From JACDAN01 sp963801855 (GTDB lineage: Bacteria > Actinomycetota > Thermoleophilia > Gaiellales > Gaiellaceae), in assembly GCA_963801855.1 (NCBI GenBank), contig CAWDGK010000003.1, positions 83,909 through 147,908 of the forward strand: a DNA stretch of 64,000 nt, read 5' to 3'. Made by a program: the position numbers and the translations under genes. The notes under the pieces are model-generated. The model ran no database searches and was not told the DNA's origin. It worked only from the letters and a program-made list of their open reading frames with translations. Positions 1-8,005 of this stretch are shown piece by piece. Position 1 is the stretch's first letter; the number at the start of each line of letters is the position of its first letter.

Positions 1-27
1 GGGCGAGTCTATTCAGTCGCCGCCGGC

Positions 28-52
28 GCGGAACGGGCTTTGCCCGTTCCGC
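28..52. terminator. Perfect 11-bp hairpin downstream of sigA
   Basis: GCGGAACGGGC, loop TTT, then its exact complement. It lies 34 bases past the sigA stop and could end sigA transcription. No T-run follows on the minus strand, so factor-independent termination is not assured; it may equally be one of the palindromic repeats found inside the sigA 3' end. Confidence 0.45.
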
Positions 53-85
53 TCCCAAGAACTTTCGCCGATCCGCCTCCGGTAC

Positions 86-1285
86 TCAGCGGTCATCCGC
101 GCCGCGCGGCGCGAGAGCGCCGCCCGGCTTCCGGACCGTCGCGGAAAGTCGCAAGACTTTCCGCGAAAGCTCAGGCGACTCGCAGCTTCTGCGAGTCGCT
201 GAGAGCGCCCGAAGCTTCTTCAGGCTCTGGTTCTCGATCTGCCGGATCCGCTCGCGGGTGACCTGGAACGTCCGGCCGACCTCGTCGAGCGTTCGCGGCT
301 GCTCGCCGTTCAACCCATAGCGAAGCTCGAGCACCCGCCGCTCTCGCTCGGAGAGCGTGTGGAGGATCTTCACGAGCGCCTCCTTGCGCAGGACGTCCTC
401 GGCAACCTCGTCGGGCTGGGGAGCCAGCTCGTCGGTGATGAAGTGCCCGAACTCGGACTCCTCGTCGTCACCGACCGGCTTCTCGAGCGAGATCGGCGTC
501 TGCGCACTGCGCCGGATCTGGTCGACCTCGTCGATCGTGAGGTCGAGCTCCAACGCAATCTCGTTCGAGGACGGCTCGCGGCCGCGCTCGGCCCGGAGCT
601 TGCGCTCGGTGCGAAGGATCTTGTTCAGCTTCTCGACCACGTGAACCGGCATGCGGATCGTGCGCGCCTTGTCGGCGAGCGCCCGCGCGACTGCCTGGCG
701 GATCCACCACGTCGCATACGTCGAGAACTTGAAGCCCTTGCGGTGGTCGAACTTCTCGGCGGCGCGAACGAGGCCGATCGTGCCCTCCTGGATCAGGTCG
801 AGGAACGGCAGCCCCTGGTTCCGGTAGCGCTTCGCGATCGAGACGACGAGCCGGAGGTTCGCCTCGACCATCTCCTGCTTGGCCCGATGGTCGCCGCGCT
901 CGATCCGCTTCGCGAGCTCGATCTCCTGAGCGGCGGTCAGCAAGCTCACCTTCCCGATGTCCTTGAGGAAGAGCTGCAGCGCCTCCGTGGAGACCTCGCG
1001 CTCGTCCACCTCCGCCTCGACTTCCTCGGCGGCCTTCTCGACGACCTCGATGTGCAGCTCGTCGAGCTTGACGTGCAGCTCGTCGACCTGGGCCGGCTCG
1101 AGCTCGAGCTCGTCGACCGCGACGGCCAACTCCTCGGAGGCCAGCTGCCCCGTCTCCTGTGCGCTCGCGATGAGCGCCTCGAAAATCCCCTCGGCGGGCG
1201 GTGCCTGCCCCGCGACTCCCACTTGCTCCACCCGGTACCCCTCTCGTTCCGGTCGGTTCTCTTTCCCCAAAACCTGCTCGAACAT
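86..1285 (-). CDS. sigA: RNA polymerase sigma-70 factor, primary (RpoD/SigA) type
   Basis: Promoter-recognition subunit of RNA polymerase, 399 aa. Residues 1-105 are acidic and V/E/L-rich, like the region 1 of primary sigma factors. Region 2 runs from about residue 105; KFSTYATWWIRQAVARA (186-202) is the core/-10-binding signature. The region 4 helix-turn-helix TLDEVGRTFQVTRERIRQIE lies at about 332-351. The ATG at 1285 is preferred over the ORF start at 1336 because AAGGA sits 6 nt upstream. After residue 360 the sequence no longer looks like a sigma factor: the usual short C-terminus is replaced by about 38 residues encoded by perfect palindromes, so the true stop may be disturbed by repeat insertion. 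Identification as a group 1/2 sigma is firm; whether it is the sole housekeeping one is inferred. Confidence 0.95.
   Translation of the reverse strand: MFEQVLGKENRPEREGYRVEQVGVAGQAPPAEGIFEALIASAQETGQLASEELAVAVDELELEPAQVDELHVKLDELHIEVVEKAAEEVEAEVDEREVSTEALQLFLKDIGKVSLLTAAQEIELAKRIERGDHRAKQEMVEANLRLVVSIAKRYRNQGLPFLDLIQEGTIGLVRAAEKFDHRKGFKFSTYATWWIRQAVARALADKARTIRMPVHVVEKLNKILRTERKLRAERGREPSSNEIALELDLTIDEVDQIRRSAQTPISLEKPVGDDEESEFGHFITDELAPQPDEVAEDVLRKEALVKILHTLSERERRVLELRYGLNGEQPRTLDEVGRTFQVTRERIRQIENQSLKKLRALSATRRSCESPELSRKVLRLSATVRKPGGALAPRGADDR
141..199. repeat. Two tandem perfect hairpins inside the sigA 3' end
   Basis: GCGGAAAGTC-GCAA-GACTTTCCGC (141-164) is followed at once by GCGACTCGCAG-CTT-CTGCGAGTCGC (175-199). 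With the 28-52 hairpin that makes three perfect 10-11 bp stems with 3-4 nt loops in 172 bases. They encode the atypical C-terminal tail of the sigma factor and look like inserted palindromic repeat units. Confidence 0.6.
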
Positions 1286-1363
1286 GTCGCATCCTTCCAA
1301 AGGACCTCCGGAACCGCCATAGGCCGACCGGCCCATCTTTCGGTTCGCTGGTCCTATCGTCGA

Positions 1364-2320
1364 TCAGCGTTCTTTCACGACTTCTAGACGGTCGAGGAGC
1401 CGTTTTGCTTCCAGGGAGAGCGGAGGGCCCAGGCGTGTCGCCCGCGTCAGTTGGCGCGTCGCCTCCGGCACGTCGCCGAGCCAGAGGAGCAGGAGCCCGA
1501 GGTGGAAACGCACGGTGCCCGCCCTCGGAAAGCGCCTCGCGAGCGGGCCGAGGCGGGAGAACGCCCGTTCGGGATGCTCCTTGTCGAAGCGGCCGACAGC
1601 ATTGGCGACCTGCGCGTCCGGGCTCTCGGGCGCCAACCGGGCCGCAGCGGTGAACTGCCGGAGCGCCGAGACGGGCCGGTCGAGCCGCTGGAGCGCGACC
1701 CCGAACAGGAGCTTTGCGCGGGCGTCGGGCTCTCGGGCCATGCGCCGAAGCGCTTTGAACTGACCCGGAGCGTCGAGCCGGCTCACCGACGCCGGCCCCC
1801 GGAAGCCGGGGACGAAGGTCGGCAGGCCGGGTGGAAACCGCCGGAAGAGCAGATCGCCGGCTCGTACGGCGAACGCCGTATCCGGATCCCGCTCCCGGGC
1901 TGCGCGCCAGGCCTCGACGGCGCCGTTCCCGTCGCCGCTCCAGAAACGTGCCAAACCGAGGTGGAACTGCACGGCGCCGCTCCGCGGGTGAAGCACGGCA
2001 AGCTCCTCCAACCGCTCGAGGCTCCCCTCGGGCCAGGCGGAGATCGCCTCGGCTGCCTCCGCCTGAAGAGAGCCCTGCCCGGCGAAGAGGCGGCGAGCCT
2101 GCTCGCGGCGGCCGGCCGAGTGAAGCTGACCGGCTCGCCGCAGTGCCCGGGCCTCGGGATCAGTGCGGACGCCGAGGTCGAGCAGGACGGGCGGTGCGCC
2201 TCGAGGCCTCGCGGCCTCCGGCTCGTCGTCTCCACTGAAGTACGTCAGCCCGCCGGCGACCCCGAAGGCCGCGGCAAGGGCCGTCGCGAGGACGAGCAGC
2301 ACACGTGAGCGCCGGGTCAT
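1364..2320 (-). CDS. Membrane-anchored TPR protein
   Basis: 318 aa. A single N-terminal membrane segment (about residues 7-25) is followed by an outside portion. Helical repeats there match tetratricopeptide spacing, for example around residues 110-150 (LEELAVLHPRSGAVQFHLGL) and again near 250-305 (RFPRAGTVRFHLGLLLLWLG). Probably a protein-interaction scaffold at the cell surface; no catalytic motif is seen. It stands alone between sigA and the divergent moeZ-like gene. A TACCGT hexamer 8 nt before the ATG suggests a leaderless transcript. Specific function unknown. Confidence 0.75.
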   Translation of the reverse strand: MTRRSRVLLVLATALAAAFGVAGGLTYFSGDDEPEAARPRGAPPVLLDLGVRTDPEARALRRAGQLHSAGRREQARRLFAGQGSLQAEAAEAISAWPEGSLERLEELAVLHPRSGAVQFHLGLARFWSGDGNGAVEAWRAARERDPDTAFAVRAGDLLFRRFPPGLPTFVPGFRGPASVSRLDAPGQFKALRRMAREPDARAKLLFGVALQRLDRPVSALRQFTAAARLAPESPDAQVANAVGRFDKEHPERAFSRLGPLARRFPRAGTVRFHLGLLLLWLGDVPEATRQLTRATRLGPPLSLEAKRLLDRLEVVKER

Positions 2321-2328
2321 GAGGGCTC

Positions 2329-2334
2329 ACGGTA
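2329..2334 (-). promoter_or_regulatory. Predicted -10 box, leaderless, TPR gene
   Basis: TACCGT on the minus strand, 8 nt before the ATG at 2320. It is divergent from the moeZ-like -10 box 18 bases away. Confidence 0.4.
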
Positions 2335-2352
2335 TCCCGATGGCTCGCGGGC

Positions 2353-2358
2353 TATCCT
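2353..2358 (+). promoter_or_regulatory. Predicted -10 box, leaderless, moeZ-like gene
   Basis: TATCCT ends 6 nt before the ATG at 2365, so transcription would start at or next to the start codon. No Shine-Dalgarno is present. Confidence 0.5.
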
Positions 2359-2364
2359 CGCCTC

Positions 2365-3502
2365 ATGGCCGGAACGACACGCCGCCGGGAGATCTCGGCG
2401 CGCGACACGCCCCAGTCCGTCGAAGGGAGCGGTGCGCTCCTCGTGGACGTTCGAAGCGACGAGGAGTGGCGGCTCGCCCACATCCCCGGCGCGATCCACG
2501 TCCCGCTGTCGCAGCTCGAGGCAAGGCTCCCCGCGGTCGCGCCCGACCGCAAGCGCCCGATCGTCACCTACTGCGCCGTCGGCGCCCGCTCGCTGCACGC
2601 ACTCCCGACCCTCGACGAGCTCGGCTACGAGGACGCCGTCTCGATGGCGGGGGGAATCGTCGCCTGGCAGGAGCTCGGCTATCCGGTCGAGTCGGAGAGC
2701 GGCCTCGACGCGGAGAAGCGCGAGCGCTACAGCCGGCATCTGCTGATCCCCGAGGTCGGCGAAGAGGGACAGGCAAAGCTGCTCGAGACGAGCATCCTCC
2801 TGATCGGCGCCGGAGGCCTCGGGTCGCCGTCGGCGCTCTACCTCGCCGCAGCCGGAGTCGGGCGGATCGGGATCGTGGACGACGACGTCGTCGACTCCTC
2901 CAACCTCCAACGGCAAGTCCTGCACTCGACCGCGGGCCTCGGGGAGCTCAAGGCGCGCTCGGCCAAAGCCGCGCTCGAGGCGCTGAACCCGGACGTCGAC
3001 GTCGTGACCTACGAGGAGCGGCTGACTTCGGAGAACGTCGACCGGATCCTCGGCGAGGGCTGGGATCTCGTGGTCGACGGGGCCGACAACTTCCCGACCC
3101 GGTATCTGCTGAACGACGCCTCCGTCTGGCACGACATTCCGATCGTCCACGGGTCCATCTATCGGTTCGAGGGCCAGGTCACGGTGTTCAAGCCGCGCGA
3201 GGGCCCGTGCTACCGGTGCCTCTTCCCGCAACCGCCGCCACCCGAGCTGGCACCGAGCTGCGCGGAGGGAGGGGTGCTTGGGTGTTCTCCCCGGCGTGGT
3301 CGGCTCGCTGCAGGCAAACGAGGCGCTGAAGCTTGCACTCGGGATCGGCGAGCCGGCGATCGGACGGCTCCTGCTCTTCGACGCACTCGCGGCGCGCCTC
3401 GACGAGGTGCAGGTCCGGCGTGACCCCGACTGCCCTGTCTGCGGTGTCGAGCCGACCATCACCGAGTACGTCGACTACGCAGCGTTCTGCTCGGCGCGAT
3501 GA
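2365..3502 (+). CDS. Rhodanese-ThiF/MoeB fusion (MoeZ-like sulfur-carrier activator), one frameshift
   Basis: Adenylates the C-terminal Gly-Gly of ubiquitin-like sulfur carriers (ThiS/MoaD/CysO type) and supplies sulfur. Residues about 10-110 are a rhodanese domain (LLVDVRSDEEWRLAHIPGAI), with active-site Cys in VTYCAVGARS. The ThiF/MoeB part begins near 115 (RYSRHLLIPEVGEEGQ) with nucleotide loop LIGAGGLGSPSALYLAAAG. CYRCLFP and CPVC form the two zinc CxxC pairs. An extra T at 3283 breaks the frame after SCAEGGVLG; the rest (VLPGVVGSLQANEALKLALG) is intact in the next frame to 3502. The rhodanese domain is N-terminal, whereas MoeZ usually carries it at the C-terminus. The JAMM gene just downstream supports a sulfur-carrier role. 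About 378 aa when joined. Confidence 0.85.
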
Positions 3503-3533
3503 CGACGGTCCCGTCGACGGAGCACGTGGTCTG

Positions 3534-3908
3534 GTGGTAGTTCCGGTTGAGATTCGGGAGGCGCTGACCGCTCACGCGAGACAGGAGGCGCCGAACGAGG
3601 CCTGCGGCCTGGTGGCGTTCCGCGACGGCGTCGCCGAGCGCTACCTACCCGGCGAGAACGCCCTGGCAAGCCCATATCGCTTCGAGCTTCGCCCGCATGA
3701 TCCCGCGGATTTCTTCCTCGAGGACGAAGGCTACGAGCTGGCCGTCTTTCACTCCCACCCGGAGAGTGAGCCCCGACCTTCGCGGACGGACGTCGAGAAC
3801 ATCGGGCTCTGGGAGGGCCGTCCGTATCTGATCCTTCGGGCCGATACGCAGGAGCTCGCAGGCTGGCGGATCGCAAACGGCGGTATCGAGGGGCTGGCGA
3901 TCGAGTGA
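3534..3908 (+). CDS. JAMM/MPN metallopeptidase (Mec-like, M67 family)
   Basis: A 124-aa zinc peptidase. The full JAMM signature HSHPESEPRPSRTD (H-x-H-x7-S-x2-D) is present, with a preceding Glu in EACGLVAF. Family members such as mycobacterial Mec cut residues or amino acids off the tail of ubiquitin-like sulfur carriers. It sits 31 nt after the MoeZ-like gene, so together they probably activate and process a CysO/ThiS-like carrier, though no carrier gene is in this window. The start is uncertain: GTG at 3534 gives a normal-length protein, and the frame is open further upstream but overlaps the moeZ-like gene. Confidence 0.8.
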   Translation: MVVPVEIREALTAHARQEAPNEACGLVAFRDGVAERYLPGENALASPYRFELRPHDPADFFLEDEGYELAVFHSHPESEPRPSRTDVENIGLWEGRPYLILRADTQELAGWRIANGGIEGLAIE

Positions 3909-5053
3909 GCCGCGCGGCCGCCATCGTGGGCGCCGGGATCTTCGGCGCCTCTCTTGCCCATCGCCTCGGACGCGATGGCTGGGACGTCTCCCTCTACGAG
4001 CGCCACGAGCCGGGCCATGAGCGCTCGGCCTCGGGCGGCGAGTCGCGGCTCATCCGGTTCTCACACGGCTCCGACGCGTGGTACACCCGCTCGGCCTGGA
4101 GGGCGCGGGAGCTCTGGCGGGAGCTGGAGGCCGAGACCGGCCGGGACCTCTTCGTGGAGTGCGGAGTCGTGTGGTTCGCCCGCTCGGAAACGGGCTGGGA
4201 GGCCGACAGCGAGCGTGCACTGCACAAGGAAGGCATCCCGGTCGAGCGCCTCGGGCCCGACGAGGGCCGCCGGTTCTTCCCGAGCTTCGACCAGGGAGAC
4301 CTCGAGTTCATCGTGCACGAGCCCCAGGCGGGCGTCCTGCGCGCAGCCGAGGCGACCCGCGCCACCGTCGCGGCGGCGCAGGCGGCAGGCGTCCGCGTCC
4401 TGCACGAGGAGGCGAAGCCCGGTCGCATCGAAGCCGATGTCGTCGTGTGGGCCTGCGGAGCCTGGCTTGCTTCGCTCTTCCCCGAGCTCGTTCCACTGAG
4501 GGTCACGCGCCAGGACGTCATCTTCTTCGGTGCAGACGACGGCTGGTCCACACCCGGGGTCCCCGGCTGGGTCGACTACGACCGGGCCATCTACGGCGTC
4601 GGGAGCCTCGACGGGATCGGTTTCAAGGCCGCGCCCGACGCGGAGGGAGCGCCGTTCGATCCGGAGAGCGACGACCGGGTCGGCGATCCCAGGAGCGAAG
4701 AGACCGCGCGCCGGTATACGGCTGAACGCTTTCCGGCCCTCGCAAGCGCTCCACTCGCCCTCGCGAAGGTCTGCCCCTACTCCCTCACGCCCGACACCCA
4801 CTTCCTCCTGACCCCGCACCCGGACCTGTCCGCCAACTGGATCTTCGGCGGAGGCTCCGGCCACGGCTTCAAGCACGGCCCGGCGCTCGCCGAGCATGCG
4901 GCCGGTGTGATCTCGGGCGTGGAGGAGCCGGACGAGCGGTTCGGGCTCGGCCCGCGAGACCGCGGACCGAGCCTGCGAACAGCCGGAACGATCTACTTCA
5001 CCGTGAAGGAGCCCTTCATGAAGCCTGCGTGCGGCGTGCACACGTACGTGTAG
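3905..5053 (+). CDS. FAD-dependent oxidoreductase, DAO / sarcosine-oxidase-like family
   Basis: 382 aa. The N-terminal Rossmann loop AAIVGAGIFGASLAHRLG binds FAD, and GGGSGHGFKHGPALAEHAAG near residue 325 is the C-terminal FAD-contact motif of monomeric sarcosine oxidase/MTOX-type enzymes. Substrate unknown, probably a secondary or tertiary amine. GTG 3905 overlaps the JAMM stop by GTGA, so the two are translation-coupled. The last about 20 residues overlap the convergent cupredoxin gene by 61 bases and do not look family-like; the real stop may have been lost to a mutation or indel near 4980. Confidence 0.85.
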   Translation: MSRAAAIVGAGIFGASLAHRLGRDGWDVSLYERHEPGHERSASGGESRLIRFSHGSDAWYTRSAWRARELWRELEAETGRDLFVECGVVWFARSETGWEADSERALHKEGIPVERLGPDEGRRFFPSFDQGDLEFIVHEPQAGVLRAAEATRATVAAAQAAGVRVLHEEAKPGRIEADVVVWACGAWLASLFPELVPLRVTRQDVIFFGADDGWSTPGVPGWVDYDRAIYGVGSLDGIGFKAAPDAEGAPFDPESDDRVGDPRSEETARRYTAERFPALASAPLALAKVCPYSLTPDTHFLLTPHPDLSANWIFGGGSGHGFKHGPALAEHAAGVISGVEEPDERFGLGPRDRGPSLRTAGTIYFTVKEPFMKPACGVHTYV

Positions 5054-5349
5054 GTGCCCTTCTTGAGAGTCAGGGTCACCGTCTTCGTGCCCTTGAAGCC
5101 GATCCCGGTGATGACCTTGTTCATGCCGGGGCCCTTGAGCCGGAAGTCGTGGATGCCCGACTTGTCGCTGACGGTGATCGTGTAGCTACCGGCCGGAAGC
5201 GTCCTGACCTTGGCGCCGGCCTTCTTCAGCGTGATCGTGAAGCCCGGGCCCGTCGTCCCTGCCAGTTTCGTCGCGGTCGTGCCGGCGGGTGCAGAGAGCG
5301 GCACCGTGAGGGCCAGAGCCGCCGCGATGGTGATGAATGCTCGTTTCAA
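4993..5349 (-). CDS. Secreted cupredoxin (plastocyanin-like)
   Basis: 118 aa with an N-terminal signal peptide (MKRAFITIAAALALTVPLSA). A type 1 copper site is visible: His in SGIHDFRL, then CTPHAGFM, i.e. C-x2-H-x3-M near the C-terminus. Blue copper proteins of this type carry electrons outside the membrane. The start is a TTG at 5349 with AAGGAG 6 nt upstream. It converges on, and overlaps, the oxidoreductase gene. No obvious partner is adjacent. Confidence 0.8.
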   Translation of the reverse strand: MKRAFITIAAALALTVPLSAPAGTTATKLAGTTGPGFTITLKKAGAKVRTLPAGSYTITVSDKSGIHDFRLKGPGMNKVITGIGFKGTKTVTLTLKKGTYTYVCTPHAGFMKGSFTVK

Positions 5350-5384
5350 TTGACTCCTTCGGTTCGAGAGAGACGTTTTGAGTT

Positions 5385-5786
5385 CTACGTGTCGGACACG
5401 CGTTCCGGATGTCGCTGCCGTGCTGCATCGTGGATCGCGGCGACGATGTCGTCCAGCTCCTCGTCCTTCGTGAGGCAGGCGACGGCGCCCGCCTCTTTGA
5501 GCGCCTCGACCTCACGAGGGTTCGCCGAGGCGGTCAGACAGACGACTGCGACCTCGGGGCACTCGCGATGGAGCACCGCGGTCGCCTGCACGCCGTCGAG
5601 GCCGGGCAATCGGTAGTCCATCAGCACGACGTCGGGCGAGTGCTTCCGGCACAGGTCGACCACGTCGTTGCCGTTCTCGATCGACGCGACGACCAGGACG
5701 TCGGTGCGCATCCCCAGGAGTAGCTCGAGCGCCTCGCGGAAGACGCGGTTGTCCTCGACGAGCGCGACGCGAACGGGCCGCGTCAG
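5385..5786 (-). CDS. Stand-alone response-regulator receiver domain
   Basis: Single CheY-like domain of about 133 aa without an output domain. The acidic pair is in VALVEDNRVF, the phospho-acceptor Asp in VVLMDYRLPGLDG, the switch Thr in CLTASAN and the conserved Lys in CLTKDEE. The first in-frame ATG (5711) would remove the acidic pocket, so translation must begin upstream. The only candidate is a CTG at 5786 that overlaps the rpmB stop as CTGA, in the position normally held by ATGA/GTGA coupling. Either a rare CTG start or a base error is implied. Partner kinase not in view. Confidence 0.8.
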   Translation of the reverse strand: MTRPVRVALVEDNRVFREALELLLGMRTDVLVVASIENGNDVVDLCRKHSPDVVLMDYRLPGLDGVQATAVLHRECPEVAVVCLTASANPREVEALKEAGAVACLTKDEELDDIVAAIHDAARQRHPERVSDT

Positions 5787-5974
5787 AGCGCTTTTTCGAC
5801 CTTGCCCGCCTTGAGGCAGCGGGTGCAGACGTACGCGCGGGCGGGCTTGCCCTTCAGGAGGATGCGAACGCGCTGGAGATTCGGGTCGAAGCGGCGCTTC
5901 GTGGCGACCATCGAATGGCTCCGGTTGTTCCCGAAACCCGGCTTCTTCCCACAGATCTCGCAGACTCTGGACAT
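5783..5974 (-). CDS. rpmB: 50S ribosomal protein L28
   Basis: 63 aa, normal length. N-terminal SRVCEICGKKPGFGNNRSHS is the L28 signature, and the four cysteines CEIC and CTRC show it is the zinc-binding (C+) form. It lies 22 nt after ribH in the same direction but has its own -10-like box, and it overlaps the following receiver-domain gene. Confidence 0.96.
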   Translation of the reverse strand: MSRVCEICGKKPGFGNNRSHSMVATKRRFDPNLQRVRILLKGKPARAYVCTRCLKAGKVEKAL

Positions 5975-5983
5975 CGGCGGAGG

Positions 5984-5989
5984 AGTCTA
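5984..5989 (-). promoter_or_regulatory. Predicted -10 box, rpmB
   Basis: TAGACT on the minus strand, 9 nt before the rpmB ATG, which would leave a leader of at most a few bases. Confidence 0.35.
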
Positions 5990-5996
5990 GCGACCC

Positions 5997-6679
5997 TCAG
6001 CGCGCAGCCGCTCGGAGCTGGCCGAAGACGTCGGCCATCTCGAGCGCACCGCGCACGACGTCTGCCGCACGGTCGATCCGGGCCTCGGCCTGCTCGATCG
6101 TCTCGGTCGTCAGGACGCCGAACGCAACCGGCACGCCCGTCTCGATCGCGGCCAGCTGCAGGCCGCTCGCCGCCTCCCCCGCAACGAAGTCGAAGTGCGG
6201 GGTCTCGCCGCGCACGACGCATCCGAGCGCCACGATGCATGCGTAGCGGCGGGTCTTCGCGAGGGCGATCGCCGCCAGCGGGAGCTCGAAGGCACCGGGA
6301 ACCGGGACGATCGTCACAGCTTCGCGCGGGACGTTCGCCGCCTCCAGCTCCTCGAGCGCGCGCTCGAGGAGACGGCTCGTGATGTCGCCGTTGAAGCGCG
6401 CCACGACGATCCCGACAGACCGCTCGCTTCCCTCCGAGGAGCCGGTCAGCACCTGGTAGCCGGCAGGGATCTCGAGGCGACCCGGTGCGTGATCCGGCGG
6501 CCCCTCCCCTTCGGGCTCGACCTCCCGTTCCGGCATTGGCTCGGGCTCCTGTTCCGGCACAGGCGCGGGCCGCTGTCTCGGGCTGCGGGCTCGGGCTCGC
6601 GCTGGGGCTCGGGCTCGGGCTCGGGCTGGCGATCCGGCACGTAGACGTTCTCGGCGCGGTCGTCGAGCCGATCGGTCAC
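5997..6679 (-). CDS. ribH: 6,7-dimethyl-8-ribityllumazine synthase, frameshifted Pro/Glu-rich N-terminus
   Basis: Condenses ribityl-amino-uracil with dihydroxybutanone phosphate, the step before riboflavin synthase. The core (from about SVGIVVARFNGDITSRLLE) carries VPGAFELPLAA and the catalytic region GCVVRGETPHFDFV. Ahead of it lies an extension rich in PEPEP repeats, not part of normal RibH. GTG 6679 overlaps the ribBA stop (GTGA) and starts TDRLDDRAENVYVPDRQ; this frame must shift between about 6560 and 6600, inside the repeat, to reach the core. Either the low-complexity run was mis-sequenced, or the core begins independently downstream. Confidence 0.88.
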
Positions 6680-7911
6680 GAGTCGAACCGCAGATCTTGG
6701 TGGTGGAGCCGGTGCCCGAGCTTGTCCCGCTTCGTCTCGAGATAGCGACGGTTCTCATCGTTCGGGGGCGTCTCGATCGGAACCTGCTCGACGACCGTGA
6801 GCCCGAAGCCCTCGAGACCGGTGATCTTCTTCGGGTTGTTCGTGAGGATCCTGATCGTCGTCAGCCCGAGGTCGGCAAGGATCTGGTTTCCGATCCCCCA
6901 GTCCCGGGCGTCGGCCGGGAATCCGAGCTCGAGGTTCGCCTCGACCGTGTCGAGCCCGCCCTCCTGCAGCTCGTACGCCTTCAGTTTGCTCAGGAGCCCG
7001 ATGCCGCGCCCCTCCTGGGCCATGTAGAGCAGGACACCCCGCTCCTCTGCGCCGATGCGCTCGAGCGCCTCGGTGAGCTGCTCGCCGCAGTCGCAGCGAA
7101 GCGAGTGGAAGACATCGCCTGTCAGGCACTCGGAGTGAACTCGCACGAGTACGCCGTCCGCGCCGTCGACCTCTCCTTTCACGAGAGCGACGTGGTGCTT
7201 GCCGGTCAGCGTCTCGCGGAACGCGATCGCCTGAAAATCGCCGTGGGCGGTAGGGAGCCGCACCGAGACGGTCCGCTCGACGAGCTTCTCTGTCCGCCGG
7301 CGGTACTCGATCAGGTCGGCGACGGTGACCATCTTGACCTCGTGGCGCCGGCAAAACTCCCGGAGGTCCGGAACCCGCGCCATCGTGCCGTCGTCGTTCA
7401 TCACCTCGCAGACGACCCCGGCGGGGATCAGACCGGCGAGGCGGGCCAGGTCGACCGCAGCCTCCGTCTGCCCCGTCCGCTCGAGGACTCCGCCCGCGCG
7501 AGCGCGCAACGGAAAGATGTGGCCGGGCTGCACCAGGTCGTGCGGGCCCTTGTTGGGGTCGATCGCAGTCTGGATCGTGCGCGAGCGGTCAGCGGCGGAG
7601 ATACCGGTCGTCACGCCTTCCCGAGCCTCCACCGAGACCGTGAAGGCGGTCTGGAGCGGCGCCTCGTTGTTCTCGGCCATCGGTCGAAGCGCGAGCTCGT
7701 CGACCCGGTCCGGAGTCAGGCAGAGGCAGATCAGGCCGCGGGCGTGCGTCGCCATGAAGTTGATCGCCTCCGGCGTCGCGAACTGTGCGGCGATCGTGAG
7801 GTCGCCTTCGTTCTCGCGGTCTGCCGCGTCGACGACGACCACGAACTTGCCCTCGCGAATGTCGTCGATCGCCTCTTCGATGGTTGCGAAAACGGTGTCG
7901 GCCGTGGTCAT
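6676..7911 (-). CDS. ribBA: Bifunctional DHBP synthase / GTP cyclohydrolase II
   Basis: Supplies both precursors of riboflavin. Residues 1-205: RibB, with DAADRENEGDLTIAAQF (acidic metal site) and ATHARGLICLCL. Residues 206-411: RibA, with the zinc cysteines in SLRCDCGEQL and the GTP-binding stretch MAQEGRGIGLLSKLKAYELQ. ATG at 7911 gives the standard N-terminus; the frame is open further upstream but without family similarity. It is separated from ribE by the antisense LamG gene. No FMN riboswitch is recognisable in the 94 bases between it and that gene. Confidence 0.95.
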   Translation of the reverse strand: MTTADTVFATIEEAIDDIREGKFVVVVDAADRENEGDLTIAAQFATPEAINFMATHARGLICLCLTPDRVDELALRPMAENNEAPLQTAFTVSVEAREGVTTGISAADRSRTIQTAIDPNKGPHDLVQPGHIFPLRARAGGVLERTGQTEAAVDLARLAGLIPAGVVCEVMNDDGTMARVPDLREFCRRHEVKMVTVADLIEYRRRTEKLVERTVSVRLPTAHGDFQAIAFRETLTGKHHVALVKGEVDGADGVLVRVHSECLTGDVFHSLRCDCGEQLTEALERIGAEERGVLLYMAQEGRGIGLLSKLKAYELQEGGLDTVEANLELGFPADARDWGIGNQILADLGLTTIRILTNNPKKITGLEGFGLTVVEQVPIETPPNDENRRYLETKRDKLGHRLHHQDLRFDS

Positions 7912-8005
7912 GGTCACCGACTGATCGTAACCAGCCGCGCAGGTTCGGTCGCGCTCGGGTAGCCTCGACCCCGGTTCTCGCTCTACGCCGTCCCACCTCT
8001 GATTG

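Noticed and set aside
359..1387. 342-aa open frame opposite sigA
   Set aside because: High GC keeps the opposite strand open; the sequence is Arg/Leu/Asp-rich with no family content and mirrors the sigma gene.
7912..8005. FMN riboswitch before ribBA
   Set aside because: The 94-base gap is too short and lacks the conserved RFN element segments I would expect.
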